Below are positions 1-10,492 of a stretch of 64,000 nucleotides of DNA, piece by piece. The notes beneath the pieces are model-generated. The model did no database searches, had not been told where the DNA came from, and saw only the letters and a program-made list of their open reading frames with translations. The stretch is from the NCBI RefSeq assembly GCF_000148995.1, contig NZ_GL538352.1:558001-622000 (forward strand), read 5' to 3'. Position 1 is the first letter of the stretch. The number at the start of each line of letters is the position of its first letter. The position numbers and the translations under genes were made by a program. Source of the DNA: Listeria grayi DSM 20601. GTDB taxonomy: Bacteria > Bacillota > Bacilli > Lactobacillales > Listeriaceae.

Positions 1-390
1 TTTCATGCCGAAGAAAGCATGGAGACACTGGTACTAGACGGCCCTTATCGCAGCGGGGAAATCAAAAAGCTTGTACCTGAAAAAGCGCAAAAACTACCAT
101 TGAACTATGATTTATTCGCCAATGATGCGTTGATCTTTGAAGGATTGATGGCAGATAAGATCTCGATTCGTTCACATAAGCATGCCCATTTTGTGACAGT
201 TGCCTTTCCAAACTTTCCATTTGTAGGAATTTGGACACCTAAACCGGGAGCACCTTTCCTCTGTATCGAACCATGGTTTGGAGTGGCTGATAGCGCTGGG
301 GATCCTGTGGAGATTCGGGATAAAGCAGGTATTGAACAGCTTGACCCAGAAGCGATATTTGCAACGGAATATGAGATTACACTTGGTTAA
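1..390 (+). CDS. Aldose 1-epimerase family protein (LacX-like), C-terminal part
   Basis: Only the last 129 codons are in the window. The frame is open from base 1 and the true start lies upstream, so the ATG at 19 is internal. The visible part carries the C-terminal end of the galactose mutarotase beta-sandwich fold, with the segment GIWTPKPGAPFLCIEPWFG near residues 74-92 that is typical of LacX-type aldose epimerases. This family interconverts sugar anomers in the cytoplasm; the substrate cannot be told from here. The gene ends 40 bp before the end of convergent plsY, and a bidirectional terminator separates them. Family assignment is confident, substrate is not. Confidence 0.8.
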   Translation, partial: FHAEESMETLVLDGPYRSGEIKKLVPEKAQKLPLNYDLFANDALIFEGLMADKISIRSHKHAHFVTVAFPNFPFVGIWTPKPGAPFLCIEPWFGVADSAGDPVEIRDKAGIEQLDPEAIFATEYEITLG

Positions 391-392
391 TA

Positions 393-429
393 AAAAAACG
401 TTCCTGCTAAAATAGCAAGAACGTTTTTT
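393..429. terminator. Bidirectional terminator between the epimerase gene and plsY
   Basis: The stem AAAAACGTTC / GAACGTTTTT carries an inner TGCTA / TAGCA pairing and has A and T tracts on both sides, so it can end transcription from both convergent genes. Confidence 0.85.
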
Positions 430-1026
430 TTACATCCACGTAATTTTCGGCTCGGTTCCGTTTTTGATACGGGCGATGTTCGTACGGTGCCGGTAGATCA
501 CAAAAATCGCGATGCAGGCGATCAGTAATGAGAGCACCCAATCTTTTGCAAATACTGACAAGAGCAAGGCGATCACAGCAGTAATCATCGAACTAAGCGA
601 TACATACTTGCTGATTTTGAGCGTGATCAAAAATACGATGATCACAGCAATAAATAGCAGTGGCGCATATCCTAAGATGATCCCGGCCGACGTGGCAACC
701 GCTTTTCCGCCTTTGAAGCCAGCAAAAATCGGGAAGCTATGACCGATGATCGCAAAAATCCCGGTCAGCAGATAAAAATGATGATCGACATGAAGGTGGA
801 AAACTAGCGGTAAAAGTGTTGCTAGCGTACCTTTCAAGATATCGATAGCCGTTACGATACTGCCCGGTAGCAAACCAAGTACTCGAAACGCATTCGTAGC
901 ACCCAAGTTGCCGCTTCCATGTTCCCGGATATCTTTTTGGAAAAATAGTTTTCCAATCCATAATCCAGAAGGAATGGAGCCAATCAAATAAGCTAAAACA
1001 ATTAGTAAGATAAAAGGCAAAATCAC
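430..1026 (-). CDS. plsY: Acyl-phosphate:glycerol-3-phosphate acyltransferase PlsY
   Basis: This 198-residue integral membrane protein carries out the first acylation of glycerol-3-phosphate with acyl-phosphate in phospholipid synthesis. The N-terminal signature GSIPSG and the glycine-rich motif [10 protein letters not shown] (about residues 36-45) are characteristic, and further hydrophobic helices cover most of the rest. The start is a GTG at 1026 with AGGAGA about 8 bases upstream. It lies directly upstream of and divergent to a permease gene and close to parE, which is the usual Listeria/Bacillus neighbourhood. Length is normal for the family (about 195-200). Confidence 0.95.
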   Translation of the reverse strand: MILPFILLIVLAYLIGSIPSGLWIGKLFFQKDIREHGSGNLGATNAFRVLGLLPGSIVTAIDILKGTLATLLPLVFHLHVDHHFYLLTGIFAIIGHSFPIFAGFKGGKAVATSAGIILGYAPLLFIAVIIVFLITLKISKYVSLSSMITAVIALLLSVFAKDWVLSLLIACIAIFVIYRHRTNIARIKNGTEPKITWM

Positions 1027-1189
1027 GGTATTATCTCCTTTTATAAATCATATTCTGTACGCATTATAGCATAGAATGGCAAAAAAAACGATGCGTTTGT
1101 GTCGGAAATGTCAAGAAATGAGCGCTTTACAACAAAGCAGGATAGCGCTAAAATGTTTTATTGAGAATACAGAGGAAAGTTGGGAAAGT

Positions 1190-2476
1190 ATGAAAAAAGG
1201 AATTGCGGGAATCCAGTGGATGATTTTTATGATCGCAGCGGCAATTGTAGCACCGATTTCAATCGCCAATCAGTATCATTTAACCACCACGGAAACGTCA
1301 GGACTTCTGGCGCGAACTATTTTTGTATTAGGGATCGCAGGTATCTTACAAATTATTATCGGTCATAAACTTCCTATCCACGAAGGACCAGCAGGATTAT
1401 GGTGGAGCGTCTTTACCGTTTATACAGGGTTTATCGGGGTGCTTTATAGCACCAATATTGCCGCTCTACAGGCTTTATCTGGCGCAATGATCGTGAGCGG
1501 AGGATTCTTCATCATCCTCTCTTTTTTTGGGTTCATCGAAAAATTGGCTAAATTATTTACTCCGACTGTGACATTTATTTACTTGATGCTGCTCGTATTG
1601 CAGCTAAGTGGTTCGTTTATCAAAGGGATGTTTGGGATAACAGGAGAAAATGGCACGATTAATGTCAAGACAGCATTGCTCAGCCTAGTTGTCGTTTGTC
1701 TATCCTTTTTCTTTGGTAAAACAAGAATTTTATGGGTACGTCAATATTCTGTCGTTTTTTCTTTATTGATAGGCTGGTTATTGTTTATTGTTTTCCGTCA
1801 AGCACCAGCAGTAGCACATACTAGCAGTTGGTTTGCGCTACCAGAATTATTTCCGTTCGGCGCACCGTTATTTGACTTAGGCGGGATAACGACCGCGTTT
1901 TTCTTGACCTTCTTGCTGATCACAAACCTTGTCGCTTCCATTCGGCTTATGGAAACGATCGTCAACCCAAGCGGTACAGAAGACTCTTCGCGTTATCGTC
2001 GCAGTGGCTTTGTATCAGGGTTTAATCAGCTACTAGGCGGAGGATTCGGCGCAATTGGTTCTGTACCGATCAGCGGTGCGGCAGGCTTTGTCGCGCAAAC
2101 TGGGGAAAAAAGCAGATTGGCTTTTTTGATCGGTTGTGTACTTACGACAGTGATCACATTTTTCCCACCACTGATGCACGTAATGGCGGCTATTCCTGCG
2201 CCAGTTGGATATGCAGTTGTGTTCGTCCTATTTTCAAATATGGTCGTAATGGCGTTAAAAGAATTAAAAAATATTATTCGGCTGGAAAACGATACTTATT
2301 TGATTATCGGGATCTCGCTGATGACAGGCGTTGGGATCATGTTTTTACCTCCATCTGCAACTAGCCAGCTACCAGCTGCTTTGATAGCACTCCTCAATAA
2401 CGGCTTGATCGTCGGTAGCATGATCGGTATTTTATTAGAACAGCTACTACTTTATCGAAACCGCACTCAAAAGTGA
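1190..2476 (+). CDS. Uracil/xanthine-type nucleobase permease (NAT/NCS2 family)
   Basis: A polytopic membrane protein with about 12-14 hydrophobic segments. The segment from IHEGPAGLWW near residue 62 and the later IGSVPISGAAGFVAQTG segment resemble the substrate-facing helices of nucleobase:cation symporters. The frame is open back to an ATG at 1076, but that 38-residue extension is polar with several Cys and Lys, has no ribosome site and is not family-like. Starting at 1190 (428 residues, GAGGAAAG about 12 bases upstream) gives the expected length and a hydrophobic first helix. Substrate, whether uracil, xanthine or another base, is not decidable. No purine or pyrimidine genes adjoin it. 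Confidence 0.75.
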   Translation: MKKGIAGIQWMIFMIAAAIVAPISIANQYHLTTTETSGLLARTIFVLGIAGILQIIIGHKLPIHEGPAGLWWSVFTVYTGFIGVLYSTNIAALQALSGAMIVSGGFFIILSFFGFIEKLAKLFTPTVTFIYLMLLVLQLSGSFIKGMFGITGENGTINVKTALLSLVVVCLSFFFGKTRILWVRQYSVVFSLLIGWLLFIVFRQAPAVAHTSSWFALPELFPFGAPLFDLGGITTAFFLTFLLITNLVASIRLMETIVNPSGTEDSSRYRRSGFVSGFNQLLGGGFGAIGSVPISGAAGFVAQTGEKSRLAFLIGCVLTTVITFFPPLMHVMAAIPAPVGYAVVFVLFSNMVVMALKELKNIIRLENDTYLIIGISLMTGVGIMFLPPSATSQLPAALIALLNNGLIVGSMIGILLEQLLLYRNRTQK

Positions 2477-2494
2477 CGGTTATTGAAGAAAAAG

Positions 2495-2539
2495 TTGCGG
2501 AAGCAGAGTGATTTAGTATAATATGAGAATACATGTTCT
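2495..2539 (+). promoter_or_regulatory. parE promoter with a LexA-like box
   Basis: TTGCGG at 2495-2500 is followed after 16 bp by TATAAT at 2517-2522. Directly downstream, 2526-2539 reads AGAATACATGTTCT. This matches the Gram-positive SOS box core GAAC-N4-GTTC at all but one position (GAAT for GAAC) and overlaps the predicted transcription start. parEC has been listed as LexA-controlled in Bacillus subtilis, as I recall. Confidence 0.5.
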
Positions 2540-2636
2540 TTACATATAGCCCTTTATTATTTTAAAGGATAGTGCTATTCTGATAAGGTAGCTGATGAGA
2601 GCAGACACATCTCAGTGAGAGGAGAAAGAATGAAGT

Positions 2637-4610
2637 ATGAGCAAACCTATGAATGAATATAATGATGACTCCATTCAGGTACTGGAAGGTCTTGACGCAG
2701 TTCGCAAAAGACCGGCAATGTACATTGGATCGACAGATGTGCGCGGTCTACACCACTTGGTTTATGAAATCGTGGATAATTCTGTGGACGAAGCGCTCGC
2801 TGGCTTCGGGGAAAGAATCACTGTGAAAATATATAAAGATCAAAGTATCAGTATAGAAGACGAAGGACGCGGGATGCCAGTAGGTACCCATAAAACTGGA
2901 AAATCAACGGTAGAAGTTATTTTGACGGTCTTGCATGCCGGAGGGAAATTCGGTCAAGAAGGCGGTTATAAAACAAGTGGCGGGCTTCATGGTGTCGGAT
3001 CTTCCGTAGTAAATGCATTGTCGGAATGGCTAAAAGTCACTGTTTATCGCGATGGTGCCATCTATGAACAAAATTTTGCCGATGGCGGGAAGCCTGTCGA
3101 TAAATTAAAGAAAATCGGAAAAACGAAGCGGAGAGGAACCAAGATACACTTCAAGCCAGATCCAGCGATTTTCCCCATGACTTCGTTCAATTATGATACA
3201 CTTTCTGAGCGTTTACGTGAATCTGCTTTTCTTCTAAAAGGAATGGCGATCGAACTTAGCGATGAACGCACTGGCGCTGAAGAAATTTTTCAATTTGAAG
3301 AAGGCGTCAAAAACTTTGTGGAATATATCAATGAAGGAAAAGATGTCCTTCACCCAGTTGTTGATATTGATGGGGAAAGCGGCTCGATCGAGATGGAACT
3401 TGCTTTCCAATTCAATGACGGTTATTCCGAGAATATTTTAAGTTTCGTAAATAACGTTCGTACCAGAGGAGCTGGAACGCATGAATCCGGTATGAAAGCA
3501 GCCATGACACGTGTGTTCAACGATTATGCACGCCGCGTCGGTATGCTAAAAGAAAAAGATAAAAACTTAGAAGGAAGCGATATCCGCGAAGGGTTATCAG
3601 CTGTGCTTTCTATTCGTGTGCCTGAGAACTTGCTTCAATTTGAAGGACAAACCAAAGAAAAACTGGGAACGGCAGAAGCACGAGCAGCTGTTGATGCAGT
3701 CGTGACAGAGCACCTGGCGTACTTTTTAGCAGAAAATCCAGATACAAGCTCATTACTTGTCAAAAAAGCAATCAAAGCGCGAGAAGCGCGAGAGGCAGCT
3801 CGTAAGGCACGGGAAGAAACCCGTAACGGCAAAAAACGCAAACGCTCGGAAACGATTCTGTCAGGGAAATTAACGCCGGCACAATCACGGAATCCGAATA
3901 AAAATGAATTATATCTTGTCGAAGGGGACTCCGCCGGTGGATCTGCTAAACAAGGACGAGATAGACGCTTTCAAGCTATCCTGCCACTGCGCGGAAAAGT
4001 TATCAACACGGAAAAAGCCAAATTACCGGATATCTTAAAAAATGAGGAGATCAGCACGATCATCCATACAGTCGGCGCAGGTGTCGGTGCAGAATTTAAT
4101 TTAGAAGACTGCAACTATGACAAAATCGTGATCATGACCGATGCCGATACCGATGGTGCGCATATCCAAGTATTACTATTGACATTTTTCTATCGTTATA
4201 TGACGCCACTTATCGAAGCCGGCAAAATTTTTATTGCCTTGCCGCCGCTTTATAAAGTCAGCAAAGGTGCGGGCAAAAAAGAAGTGCTTGAATACGCTTG
4301 GACAGATGATGAATTAGAAGGTGCCATCAGCAAGATCGGTAAGGGTTACATGATCCAGCGCTATAAAGGGCTTGGTGAAATGAATGCCGATCAATTATGG
4401 GAAACAACCATGGACCCGGAAACACGCACGCTGATAAGAGTTCGGATCGATGATATTGCAAGGGCAGAGCGAAGAGTGGCGACACTCATGGGCGACAAAG
4501 TAGAGCCACGTCGCAAGTGGATCGAAAAACATGTCGAATTTACCATGGAAGATGATCAAAACATCCTCGAAAATGAAAACATGATGATTGAGGAGGCGAC
4601 TGACGAATGA
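2637..4610 (+). CDS. parE: DNA topoisomerase IV subunit B (ParE)
   Basis: ATPase subunit of topoisomerase IV, which decatenates daughter chromosomes. The GHKL ATPase domain is N-terminal (DNSVDEA near residue 47, [21 protein letters not shown]). The TOPRIM domain is later, with EGDSAGGSA near 427 and the metal-binding [11 protein letters not shown] near 500. It has 657 residues, a typical length, and lacks the insert of GyrB. The start ATG at 2637 has AGGAGAAAG about 10 bases upstream; an ATG at 2630 opens only an 8-codon out-of-frame peptide. It overlaps parC by 4 bp (ATGA), and luxS also overlaps parC, so parE-parC-luxS look co-transcribed. Confidence 0.98.
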   Translation: MSKPMNEYNDDSIQVLEGLDAVRKRPAMYIGSTDVRGLHHLVYEIVDNSVDEALAGFGERITVKIYKDQSISIEDEGRGMPVGTHKTGKSTVEVILTVLHAGGKFGQEGGYKTSGGLHGVGSSVVNALSEWLKVTVYRDGAIYEQNFADGGKPVDKLKKIGKTKRRGTKIHFKPDPAIFPMTSFNYDTLSERLRESAFLLKGMAIELSDERTGAEEIFQFEEGVKNFVEYINEGKDVLHPVVDIDGESGSIEMELAFQFNDGYSENILSFVNNVRTRGAGTHESGMKAAMTRVFNDYARRVGMLKEKDKNLEGSDIREGLSAVLSIRVPENLLQFEGQTKEKLGTAEARAAVDAVVTEHLAYFLAENPDTSSLLVKKAIKAREAREAARKAREETRNGKKRKRSETILSGKLTPAQSRNPNKNELYLVEGDSAGGSAKQGRDRRFQAILPLRGKVINTEKAKLPDILKNEEISTIIHTVGAGVGAEFNLEDCNYDKIVIMTDADTDGAHIQVLLLTFFYRYMTPLIEAGKIFIALPPLYKVSKGAGKKEVLEYAWTDDELEGAISKIGKGYMIQRYKGLGEMNADQLWETTMDPETRTLIRVRIDDIARAERRVATLMGDKVEPRRKWIEKHVEFTMEDDQNILENENMMIEEATDE

Positions 4611-7069
4611 GTTTACCAGAACAGCATATCCAAGATTTAGCACTGGAAGAAGTAATGGGAGACCGTTTCGGCCGTTACAGTAAATATATTATCCAAGAAC
4701 GTGCGCTTCCAGACGTTCGCGATGGATTGAAACCCGTTCAAAGACGAATCTTGTTCGCTATGAATGTAGAAGGCAACACCTCTGAAAAGGGTTTTCGAAA
4801 ATCTGCTAAAACAGTAGGGAATGTTATCGGGAACTATCACCCGCATGGCGACTCTTCTGTATACGAAGCAATGGTGCGGATGAGCCAAGATTTTAAAGTC
4901 CGCAACAGCCTAATCGAAATGCACGGTAACAATGGGAGTGTTGATGGTGATCCGCCCGCAGCAATGCGTTATACGGAAGCCCGGCTCTCCAAGATCGCCG
5001 CTGAATTGCTACGCGACATTGAAAAAGAAACCGTAGATTTTATACCAAACTTTGATGATACGTCGAGTGAGCCAACTGTACTGCCAGCAAGATTCCCGAA
5101 TCTGCTAGTTAATGGTTCTACCGGGATCTCCGCGGGTTATGCAACCGATATTCCGCCTCACAATCTCACTGAGATCATCGAAGCAGTGATCAAGAGATTG
5201 GATAAACCCGACTGCTCCTTAGCAGATATTATGAAAATCGTGAAAGGCCCGGATTTCCCAACTGGAGGTATCATCCAGGGGATCGATGGTATCCGTAAAG
5301 CATACGAAACAGGAAAAGGGCGCATTATCGTCCGCTCTAAGACGGAAGTAGAAGACCTGCGCGGTGGTCGCAAGCAGATCACGATCCATGAGATCCCATA
5401 TGAAGTCAATAAGGCTAATCTTGTAAAACGAATCGACGAACTACGAATCGAAAAACGGATCGAAGGGATTTCCGAAGTCCGTGACGAAACGGATCGCACA
5501 GGGCTACGGATCGCGGTGGAATTAAAGAAAGACGCCAACAGTGAAGGTGTTTTGAACTATCTTTTCAAAAATACGGACTTACAAATCAGCTATAATTTCA
5601 ATATGGTCGCTATCCACAATAAGCGACCAGAACTGATGGGCATTATCGCCATGCTAGATGCTTATATCAGTCATCAAAAAGAAATTATTACGAAACGATC
5701 AGAATATGATATCAAGAAAGCAAAAGCAAGACAGCATATCATTGAAGGTCTGATCAAAGCATTATCGATACTGGATGAAGTGATTCAATTGATTCGCGGG
5801 TCGAAAGACAAACGCGATGCGAAACTTAATTTGCAGCAAACCTATCAATTCAGCGAGCGTCAAGCAGAAGCAATCGTTTCCCTGCAATTATATCGCTTGA
5901 CCAATACAGACATCCATGACTTGAATAAGGAAGCAGCCGAATTAGCGGCACAAATAGATGCTCTAGAAAAGATCCTCGGTGATGAAGGCGAATTGGTAAA
6001 GACATTAAAAGCTGAACTTACAGAGATCAAGAAAAACTATAAAACACCGCGACTCACTGCAATTGAAAACGAGATCGCAGAAATCGTTATTGATAAAGAA
6101 GTGTTAGTAGCAAGCGAAGACGTTATTGTTTCTGTAACAAAAGAAGGCTATGTCAAACGCACTTCTTACCGATCCTATACCGCTTCAAAAGGCGACGAAC
6201 TAGCAATGAAAGAGACCGACCATGCGATCTTTATCGAGAAGATGAATACTATGGACGCACTGCTCTTATTTACCAGCCACGGTAATTTTATTTATCGGCC
6301 AGTCCATGAGCTACCCGATATCCGCTGGAAAAATCTCGGTGATCACGTCAGCCATATCGTCACAGAAATGGGCAGCGGCGAAGAAGTGATTCAAGCGTTG
6401 CCATTATCTAAAGCGAATGAAACCCAAAAATTAGTCTTTCTGACGCAAGCAGGAATGACAAAAGTCTCGCTGATCGCCAACTACCGGCCGCAGCGTTATT
6501 CAAAAGCGATGATGGCGATCAAATTGAAGGCTGATGACAAGCTGTTAAATGTGGCAGTTGCAGATGGCAGTGAAGATATTTTCATTGCGACTCGTAATGG
6601 CTACGGTCTTCGCTATCCAATCACTGAAATACCAGAATCAGGTACAAGAACGGCCGGCGTAAAAGCCATCAATCTAAAAGAAACCGATGAAGTTGTCGGT
6701 GGCGTATTGTTGCAAAGTGAAGAAAATCGCGGTATCATTTTGACAACGCAACGAGGTTCGATGAAGAAAATGAAGGCATCTGAATTTGAGGCGATCTCGA
6801 GAGCGAAACGCGGCTTGCTGATGCTACGCGAATTGAAAGCAAACCCGCACCGCTTTATCGATATCCGTTTAGCTGATAAAGACGATCGCCTGATGGTACT
6901 CACGAACAAAGAACAGACTGTCGAAATCCAGGTGGAAAATCTCCGTACCACCGATCGCTATTCCAATGGCTCGTTCATCCTTGATGAAACCTTAGAGGGA
7001 ACACCGATCGAAGTTTGGACAGAAATCCCAGAAATCAAAGAAGAAGAAGGGAAAGGTGAAGAAAAATGA
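4607..7069 (+). CDS. parC: DNA topoisomerase IV subunit A (ParC)
   Basis: DNA cleavage/religation subunit partnering ParE. The catalytic tyrosine is Tyr122 in the motif [11 protein letters not shown]. The quinolone-resistance region reads [10 protein letters not shown] at residues 78-87, so the positions matching Staphylococcus GrlA Ser80 and Glu84 are the wild-type Ser83 and Glu87. The C-terminal half carries the repeated blades of the DNA-wrapping beta-pinwheel. Its 820 residues are normal for Gram-positive ParC. It overlaps parE and luxS by 4 bp each. Confidence 0.98.
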   Translation: MSLPEQHIQDLALEEVMGDRFGRYSKYIIQERALPDVRDGLKPVQRRILFAMNVEGNTSEKGFRKSAKTVGNVIGNYHPHGDSSVYEAMVRMSQDFKVRNSLIEMHGNNGSVDGDPPAAMRYTEARLSKIAAELLRDIEKETVDFIPNFDDTSSEPTVLPARFPNLLVNGSTGISAGYATDIPPHNLTEIIEAVIKRLDKPDCSLADIMKIVKGPDFPTGGIIQGIDGIRKAYETGKGRIIVRSKTEVEDLRGGRKQITIHEIPYEVNKANLVKRIDELRIEKRIEGISEVRDETDRTGLRIAVELKKDANSEGVLNYLFKNTDLQISYNFNMVAIHNKRPELMGIIAMLDAYISHQKEIITKRSEYDIKKAKARQHIIEGLIKALSILDEVIQLIRGSKDKRDAKLNLQQTYQFSERQAEAIVSLQLYRLTNTDIHDLNKEAAELAAQIDALEKILGDEGELVKTLKAELTEIKKNYKTPRLTAIENEIAEIVIDKEVLVASEDVIVSVTKEGYVKRTSYRSYTASKGDELAMKETDHAIFIEKMNTMDALLLFTSHGNFIYRPVHELPDIRWKNLGDHVSHIVTEMGSGEEVIQALPLSKANETQKLVFLTQAGMTKVSLIANYRPQRYSKAMMAIKLKADDKLLNVAVADGSEDIFIATRNGYGLRYPITEIPESGTRTAGVKAINLKETDEVVGGVLLQSEENRGIILTTQRGSMKKMKASEFEAISRAKRGLLMLRELKANPHRFIDIRLADKDDRLMVLTNKEQTVEIQVENLRTTDRYSNGSFILDETLEGTPIEVWTEIPEIKEEEGKGEEK

Positions 7070-7533
7070 CGGAAAAAATGAACGTCGAAAGCTTCAACTT
7101 AGATCACACAAAAGTGGCCGCTCCTTACGTTCGCTTAGCAGGAACAAAAACAGGCTACCACGGCGATGAGATTTATAAATACGACCTTAGATTCAAGCAA
7201 CCGAACAAAGAACACATGGAAATGCCCGCGCTTCATTCCTTAGAACATTTGATGGCGGAACTTTCCCGTAACCATACAGACAAAATTGTCGACATCAGTC
7301 CAATGGGCTGCCAAACTGGTTTTTATTTATCCGTGATCAACCATACAGATTTTGATGATGTCTTACGTATTTTAGAAGCTACACTGAAAGACATCTTACA
7401 AGCAACTGAAGTTCCAGCTTGCAACGAAGTACAATGTGGTTGGGCAGCAAGCCATAGTTTAAGCGGCGCCCAAGCATTAGCCAAAGAGTTCTTAGACAAA
7501 AAAGCAGAATGGAAAAACGTATTTGCAGAATAA
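7066..7533 (+). CDS. luxS: S-ribosylhomocysteine lyase LuxS (autoinducer-2 synthesis)
   Basis: Cleaves S-ribosylhomocysteine to homocysteine and DPD, the precursor of AI-2, as part of the activated methyl cycle in the cytoplasm. The metal site HSLEH (His57, Glu60, His61) and Cys124 are present, as is the catalytic Cys82 in GCQTG. The 155-residue length is exact for the family. It starts inside the end of parC (ATGA overlap) and ends at a strong terminator, so translation is probably coupled to the topoisomerase genes. Confidence 0.97.
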   Translation: MTEKMNVESFNLDHTKVAAPYVRLAGTKTGYHGDEIYKYDLRFKQPNKEHMEMPALHSLEHLMAELSRNHTDKIVDISPMGCQTGFYLSVINHTDFDDVLRILEATLKDILQATEVPACNEVQCGWAASHSLSGAQALAKEFLDKKAEWKNVFAE

Positions 7534-7573
7534 AAAGAAGCGTTACTCAGATAATGAGTAACGCTTCTTTTAT
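7534..7573. terminator. Bidirectional terminator between luxS and oatA
   Basis: A 16-bp perfect stem, AAAGAAGCGTTACTCA / TGAGTAACGCTTCTTT, with a 5-base loop and T-rich sequence on both strands. It serves the two convergent genes. Confidence 0.9.
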
Positions 7574-9420
7574 TTTTTCATTTTGTTGGTCAAAAGATCG
7601 ACATATGTCTGGGAGCCACGACCGGTCAGATGCACACCGTCTTTGGCGAAGTAATGGTTATTGTCTAAAGATTGTTTGTGCCAATCTATGACCGTGACAT
7701 TATCTTTGGAAGCAGCTTTTTCAATATATTGATTCACTTCCGATTCCCAGTTCCGCGGCACTCGAGTATTAATAAGGTAAATATGTGCTCTATTGAAGCG
7801 GCTTAACAACTTATCCAGCTGGTCTTCAGTGAAGGGGCCATTTGTCCCTAGTTCAAGAATGACCGCACTGCTAGAATTATTGAATTTCTGATAACTGTTC
7901 GCCAGCGGGATCGTGTCCCGAAGCTGTCTTCCTACTAAGCCGTCGATCGTAACATTTGGAACAGCATCCTTCAAGTCGGATTCAATATCGATCATGATCG
8001 AATCACCGATCGCCAATGTTTGCGCGTAAGGAATAGTTCCCGACTTCTTCACAGGATCCGCTTTGCCAGTTTTTGCAGGCACATTTTTCTTGGCTTTCTT
8101 AGCTTTTTTCGCTGGTGGATCTTCTTTTTTCTTTGCTTTCGTATCAGGAGATTTAGAAGTCACTTTTACATGCGTGGTTTGATTAGTTGCCTCTGAATGC
8201 GGAACAAACAAATTTGTCATTCCAAGCAGGAAAAACAGACTAAAAAGCGATACGCCTGAAATCGCGAGCCATTTGCCTACTGGTTTGTCCTGATAGGTAA
8301 AATAGCGGACATTTTTAAACCCTTTAAAGTAAGCAATAAAACCAACTTTCCGAATCGGCATTTCAAGGAAGCGATAGGAAAGTTCGGCAACAACGAAAGT
8401 AAGTAAAATCTGCAAGCAAGCTCGGCCGATATTTGGCTGACCGATTTCTAAAACCGGGGTCGTAAGCGTAATAATGGGATAATGCCATAAATAAAGACCA
8501 TAGGAGCGTTTTCCGATATAACGAAGCGGTGAAAAACTGAAAATCGACGCTAAGAAACTGGCAGGATGCGAGATGGTCGCGATCATTACTCCGCCGATCA
8601 ATGCCACGAGAAACAATCCGCCGCGGTATAAGAATGGCTGATATTCACTGATGAAGAAAGTGAAGAGACCAAAGAATAGCAAACTCATCGATCCAGCTAT
8701 ATTCAAAACGAGTTTACTTTGTTTTGGAATTGTTGGGCTGAGCTGTTTGAATGGCCAGATAAATGCTAGCCCGCATCCGATCAGCAGGTCAAAAGCCCGG
8801 GTATCTGTTCCATAATAGACACGGCTTGGATCTGCGCCTGGCGAATACAAAACGCCCATTAAAATAACAGAAAACAAACTCAGGCCAGCAATGATTTGAA
8901 GCAGCAATTTGGGATTCTTTACCCATTTTAGAAAGATCAATAAAAAGAGCGGCCAAAAAACATAAAACTGCTCTTCGATCGCCAGCGACCAAAGATTTTT
9001 CAAAAGCGATGGTGTACCAAAACTATCAAAGTAAGAAACATGGTGGAAAATAAACCACCAATTGCTACTGTAAAAGAAAGAAGCAATGGCGTCCCCATGC
9101 AAGCTTGCAAGTAATGGCCTAGCAAACAACGTTGCTAAAACGACCACAATAATGATCATAGTATATACGGCTGGTATCAAACGTCTAGCACGTCTGATCC
9201 AGAAAGATTTCAAATCGATTTTTTGGGTATTGTCCCATTCAGTAAGTAATAGATTGGTGATAAGGTAGCCGGATAATACGAAAAAGATATCCACGCCGAT
9301 AAATCCGCCTTTGGCCCAATTAAATTGTAAATGATAAAAAATAACAACTAAAACTGCGAGCGCACGAAGACCATCCATACTCGGAACATATTTCCTACTG
9401 TAGCGAGTAGTTCTTTTCAA
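7570..9420 (-). CDS. oatA: Peptidoglycan O-acetyltransferase OatA
   Basis: Two-domain membrane enzyme that O-acetylates N-acetylmuramic acid and gives lysozyme resistance. Residues 1 to about 400 form the acyltransferase-3 multi-helix domain (SMDGLRALAVLVVIFYH and FFVLSGYLIT near the N-terminus). A Lys-rich linker follows near 410-455, then an extracellular SGNH hydrolase domain with GDS (Ser474), GTN near 525-527 and the Asp-x-x-His pair at Asp594/His597. The start is a TTG at 9420 with AGGAGA about 9 bases upstream. In L. monocytogenes as I recall it, luxS and oatA are separated by internalin genes; those are absent here. Confidence 0.93.
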   Translation of the reverse strand: MKRTTRYSRKYVPSMDGLRALAVLVVIFYHLQFNWAKGGFIGVDIFFVLSGYLITNLLLTEWDNTQKIDLKSFWIRRARRLIPAVYTMIIIVVVLATLFARPLLASLHGDAIASFFYSSNWWFIFHHVSYFDSFGTPSLLKNLWSLAIEEQFYVFWPLFLLIFLKWVKNPKLLLQIIAGLSLFSVILMGVLYSPGADPSRVYYGTDTRAFDLLIGCGLAFIWPFKQLSPTIPKQSKLVLNIAGSMSLLFFGLFTFFISEYQPFLYRGGLFLVALIGGVMIATISHPASFLASIFSFSPLRYIGKRSYGLYLWHYPIITLTTPVLEIGQPNIGRACLQILLTFVVAELSYRFLEMPIRKVGFIAYFKGFKNVRYFTYQDKPVGKWLAISGVSLFSLFFLLGMTNLFVPHSEATNQTTHVKVTSKSPDTKAKKKEDPPAKKAKKAKKNVPAKTGKADPVKKSGTIPYAQTLAIGDSIMIDIESDLKDAVPNVTIDGLVGRQLRDTIPLANSYQKFNNSSSAVILELGTNGPFTEDQLDKLLSRFNRAHIYLINTRVPRNWESEVNQYIEKAASKDNVTVIDWHKQSLDNNHYFAKDGVHLTGRGSQTYVDLLTNKMKK

Positions 9421-9573
9421 AATAACATCTCCTAAAACATTCTGTCTATATGTCTTGTTCTATCTGTCTATAATACCATATTGGCACAATGTTGTAAGCG
9501 AGAAAGGTAGATATTTAAAAAATCTTTCTGAATCAGTTATAATAAAAACAGAAGCGAAATGGAGGGAATGACA

Positions 9574-10293
9574 ATGACAATGATCATGGCTCATCGAGGA
9601 AGCAGCGGAACACATCCAGAAAACACACTCGCAGCGATCAAAGAAGCAGTAAAAGCTGGTGCCGACTCGATCGAAATAGACTTGCAACTTACCAAAGATA
9701 ATATTCCGATCGTGATGCACGATAAAGACGTTAACCGCATGACAAATGGCAAGGGTTTGATTCGTTCTTTCACATATGAAGAAATCAAAAAACTACATAT
9801 CAAACGATCCGGCTGGAGAGCAATGTTGCCAATGAAGATCCCGTCGTTCCAAGAAGTATTGGACGCATTGAAAGAAACACCGATCCTGCTAAACATTGAA
9901 TTAAAGACAGATGAATTTGATTACCCGGGTATTGAAAAGATCGTGTTGGATCTTTGCAACGCACAAGGCGGAAAAACAAAGTTCTTATTTTCCTCGTTTA
10001 ATCCGGAAACACTAAAACGAGTTCGAACATTAAATCCAGTTGCGGACCTGGCATTGATAACAGGACGGGATCTGAAGACACTAGCTGAGATTCAGCAATC
10101 GATCGAGATTCAAGCCATCCATCCTGATAAACGGACTTTAGGCGATCCATTGCTAGCAGGTTTAAAGGTCCGCTATTGGACAGTGAATAAAGAAGCGGAC
10201 ATCCGGAAATTTCTTTTAAGCGGTGCAGACGGTATCATCACCGACTACCCGGCACGTGCGAAAGAGATACAGGCGAAATTAGCCGATCAATAA
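9574..10293 (+). CDS. Glycerophosphodiester phosphodiesterase (GDPD/UgpQ family)
   Basis: Hydrolyses glycerophosphodiesters to sn-glycerol-3-phosphate and an alcohol. The catalytic signature MAHRGSSGTHPENT is at the N-terminus, followed by EIDLQLTKDNIPIVMHD, which carries the metal-binding and acid/base residues, and a C-terminal WTVN-GITDYP motif. There is no signal peptide, so it is cytoplasmic. The ATG at 9559 overlaps the GGAGGG ribosome site, so the start is taken at 9574 (9568 is also possible), giving 239 residues. Its product feeds the GlpD reaction encoded next, a sensible functional pairing although glpD has its own leader. Confidence 0.9.
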   Translation: MTMIMAHRGSSGTHPENTLAAIKEAVKAGADSIEIDLQLTKDNIPIVMHDKDVNRMTNGKGLIRSFTYEEIKKLHIKRSGWRAMLPMKIPSFQEVLDALKETPILLNIELKTDEFDYPGIEKIVLDLCNAQGGKTKFLFSSFNPETLKRVRTLNPVADLALITGRDLKTLAEIQQSIEIQAIHPDKRTLGDPLLAGLKVRYWTVNKEADIRKFLLSGADGIITDYPARAKEIQAKLADQ

Positions 10294-10363
10294 GCAAGCT
10301 GCTTTTCTTTTTGAAAAGAATACGCTATACTAAAAATAAGTTAATAAATTGTCCGAGATTTGG

Positions 10364-10410
10364 AGAGACTGCAAAAAGCGTGCGCACGCTTATTTTGCAG
10401 TCTCTTTTTC
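10364..10410 (+). terminator. Intrinsic terminator in the glpD leader (likely antitermination site)
   Basis: AGAGACTGCAAAA (from 10364) pairs perfectly with TTTTGCAGTCTCT (to 10405). The stem encloses the inner palindrome AGCGTGCGCACGCT and is followed by TTTTTC. It lies about 90 bp before glpD and 70 bp after the preceding gene, with a TATACT hexamer at about 10326. A terminator in the leader of glpD is where the antiterminator GlpP acts in Bacillus subtilis; that this one is GlpP-controlled is inference. Confidence 0.75.
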
Positions 10411-10492
10411 TTTTGTTTCGTTTTCACCAAAAAGTGGAAAAGAAGAGAGTAATCGAATGGACGATTTAGTATATATCAAGGGGGAACATTAA

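Noticed and set aside
1076-1189. 38-residue N-terminal extension of the nucleobase permease
   Set aside because: No ribosome site at 1076 and a polar Cys/Lys-rich sequence unlike the family; the start at 1190 gives the normal length.
4395-5538. Minus-strand frames of 80-126 codons inside parE and parC
   Set aside because: No ribosome sites, low-complexity Ser/Arg-rich translations and full overlap with strongly conserved genes on the other strand.
10411-10450. Possible catabolite-responsive element (GTGAAAACGAAACAA on the minus strand) before glpD
   Set aside because: The spacing does not fit the cre consensus, so it was not annotated.
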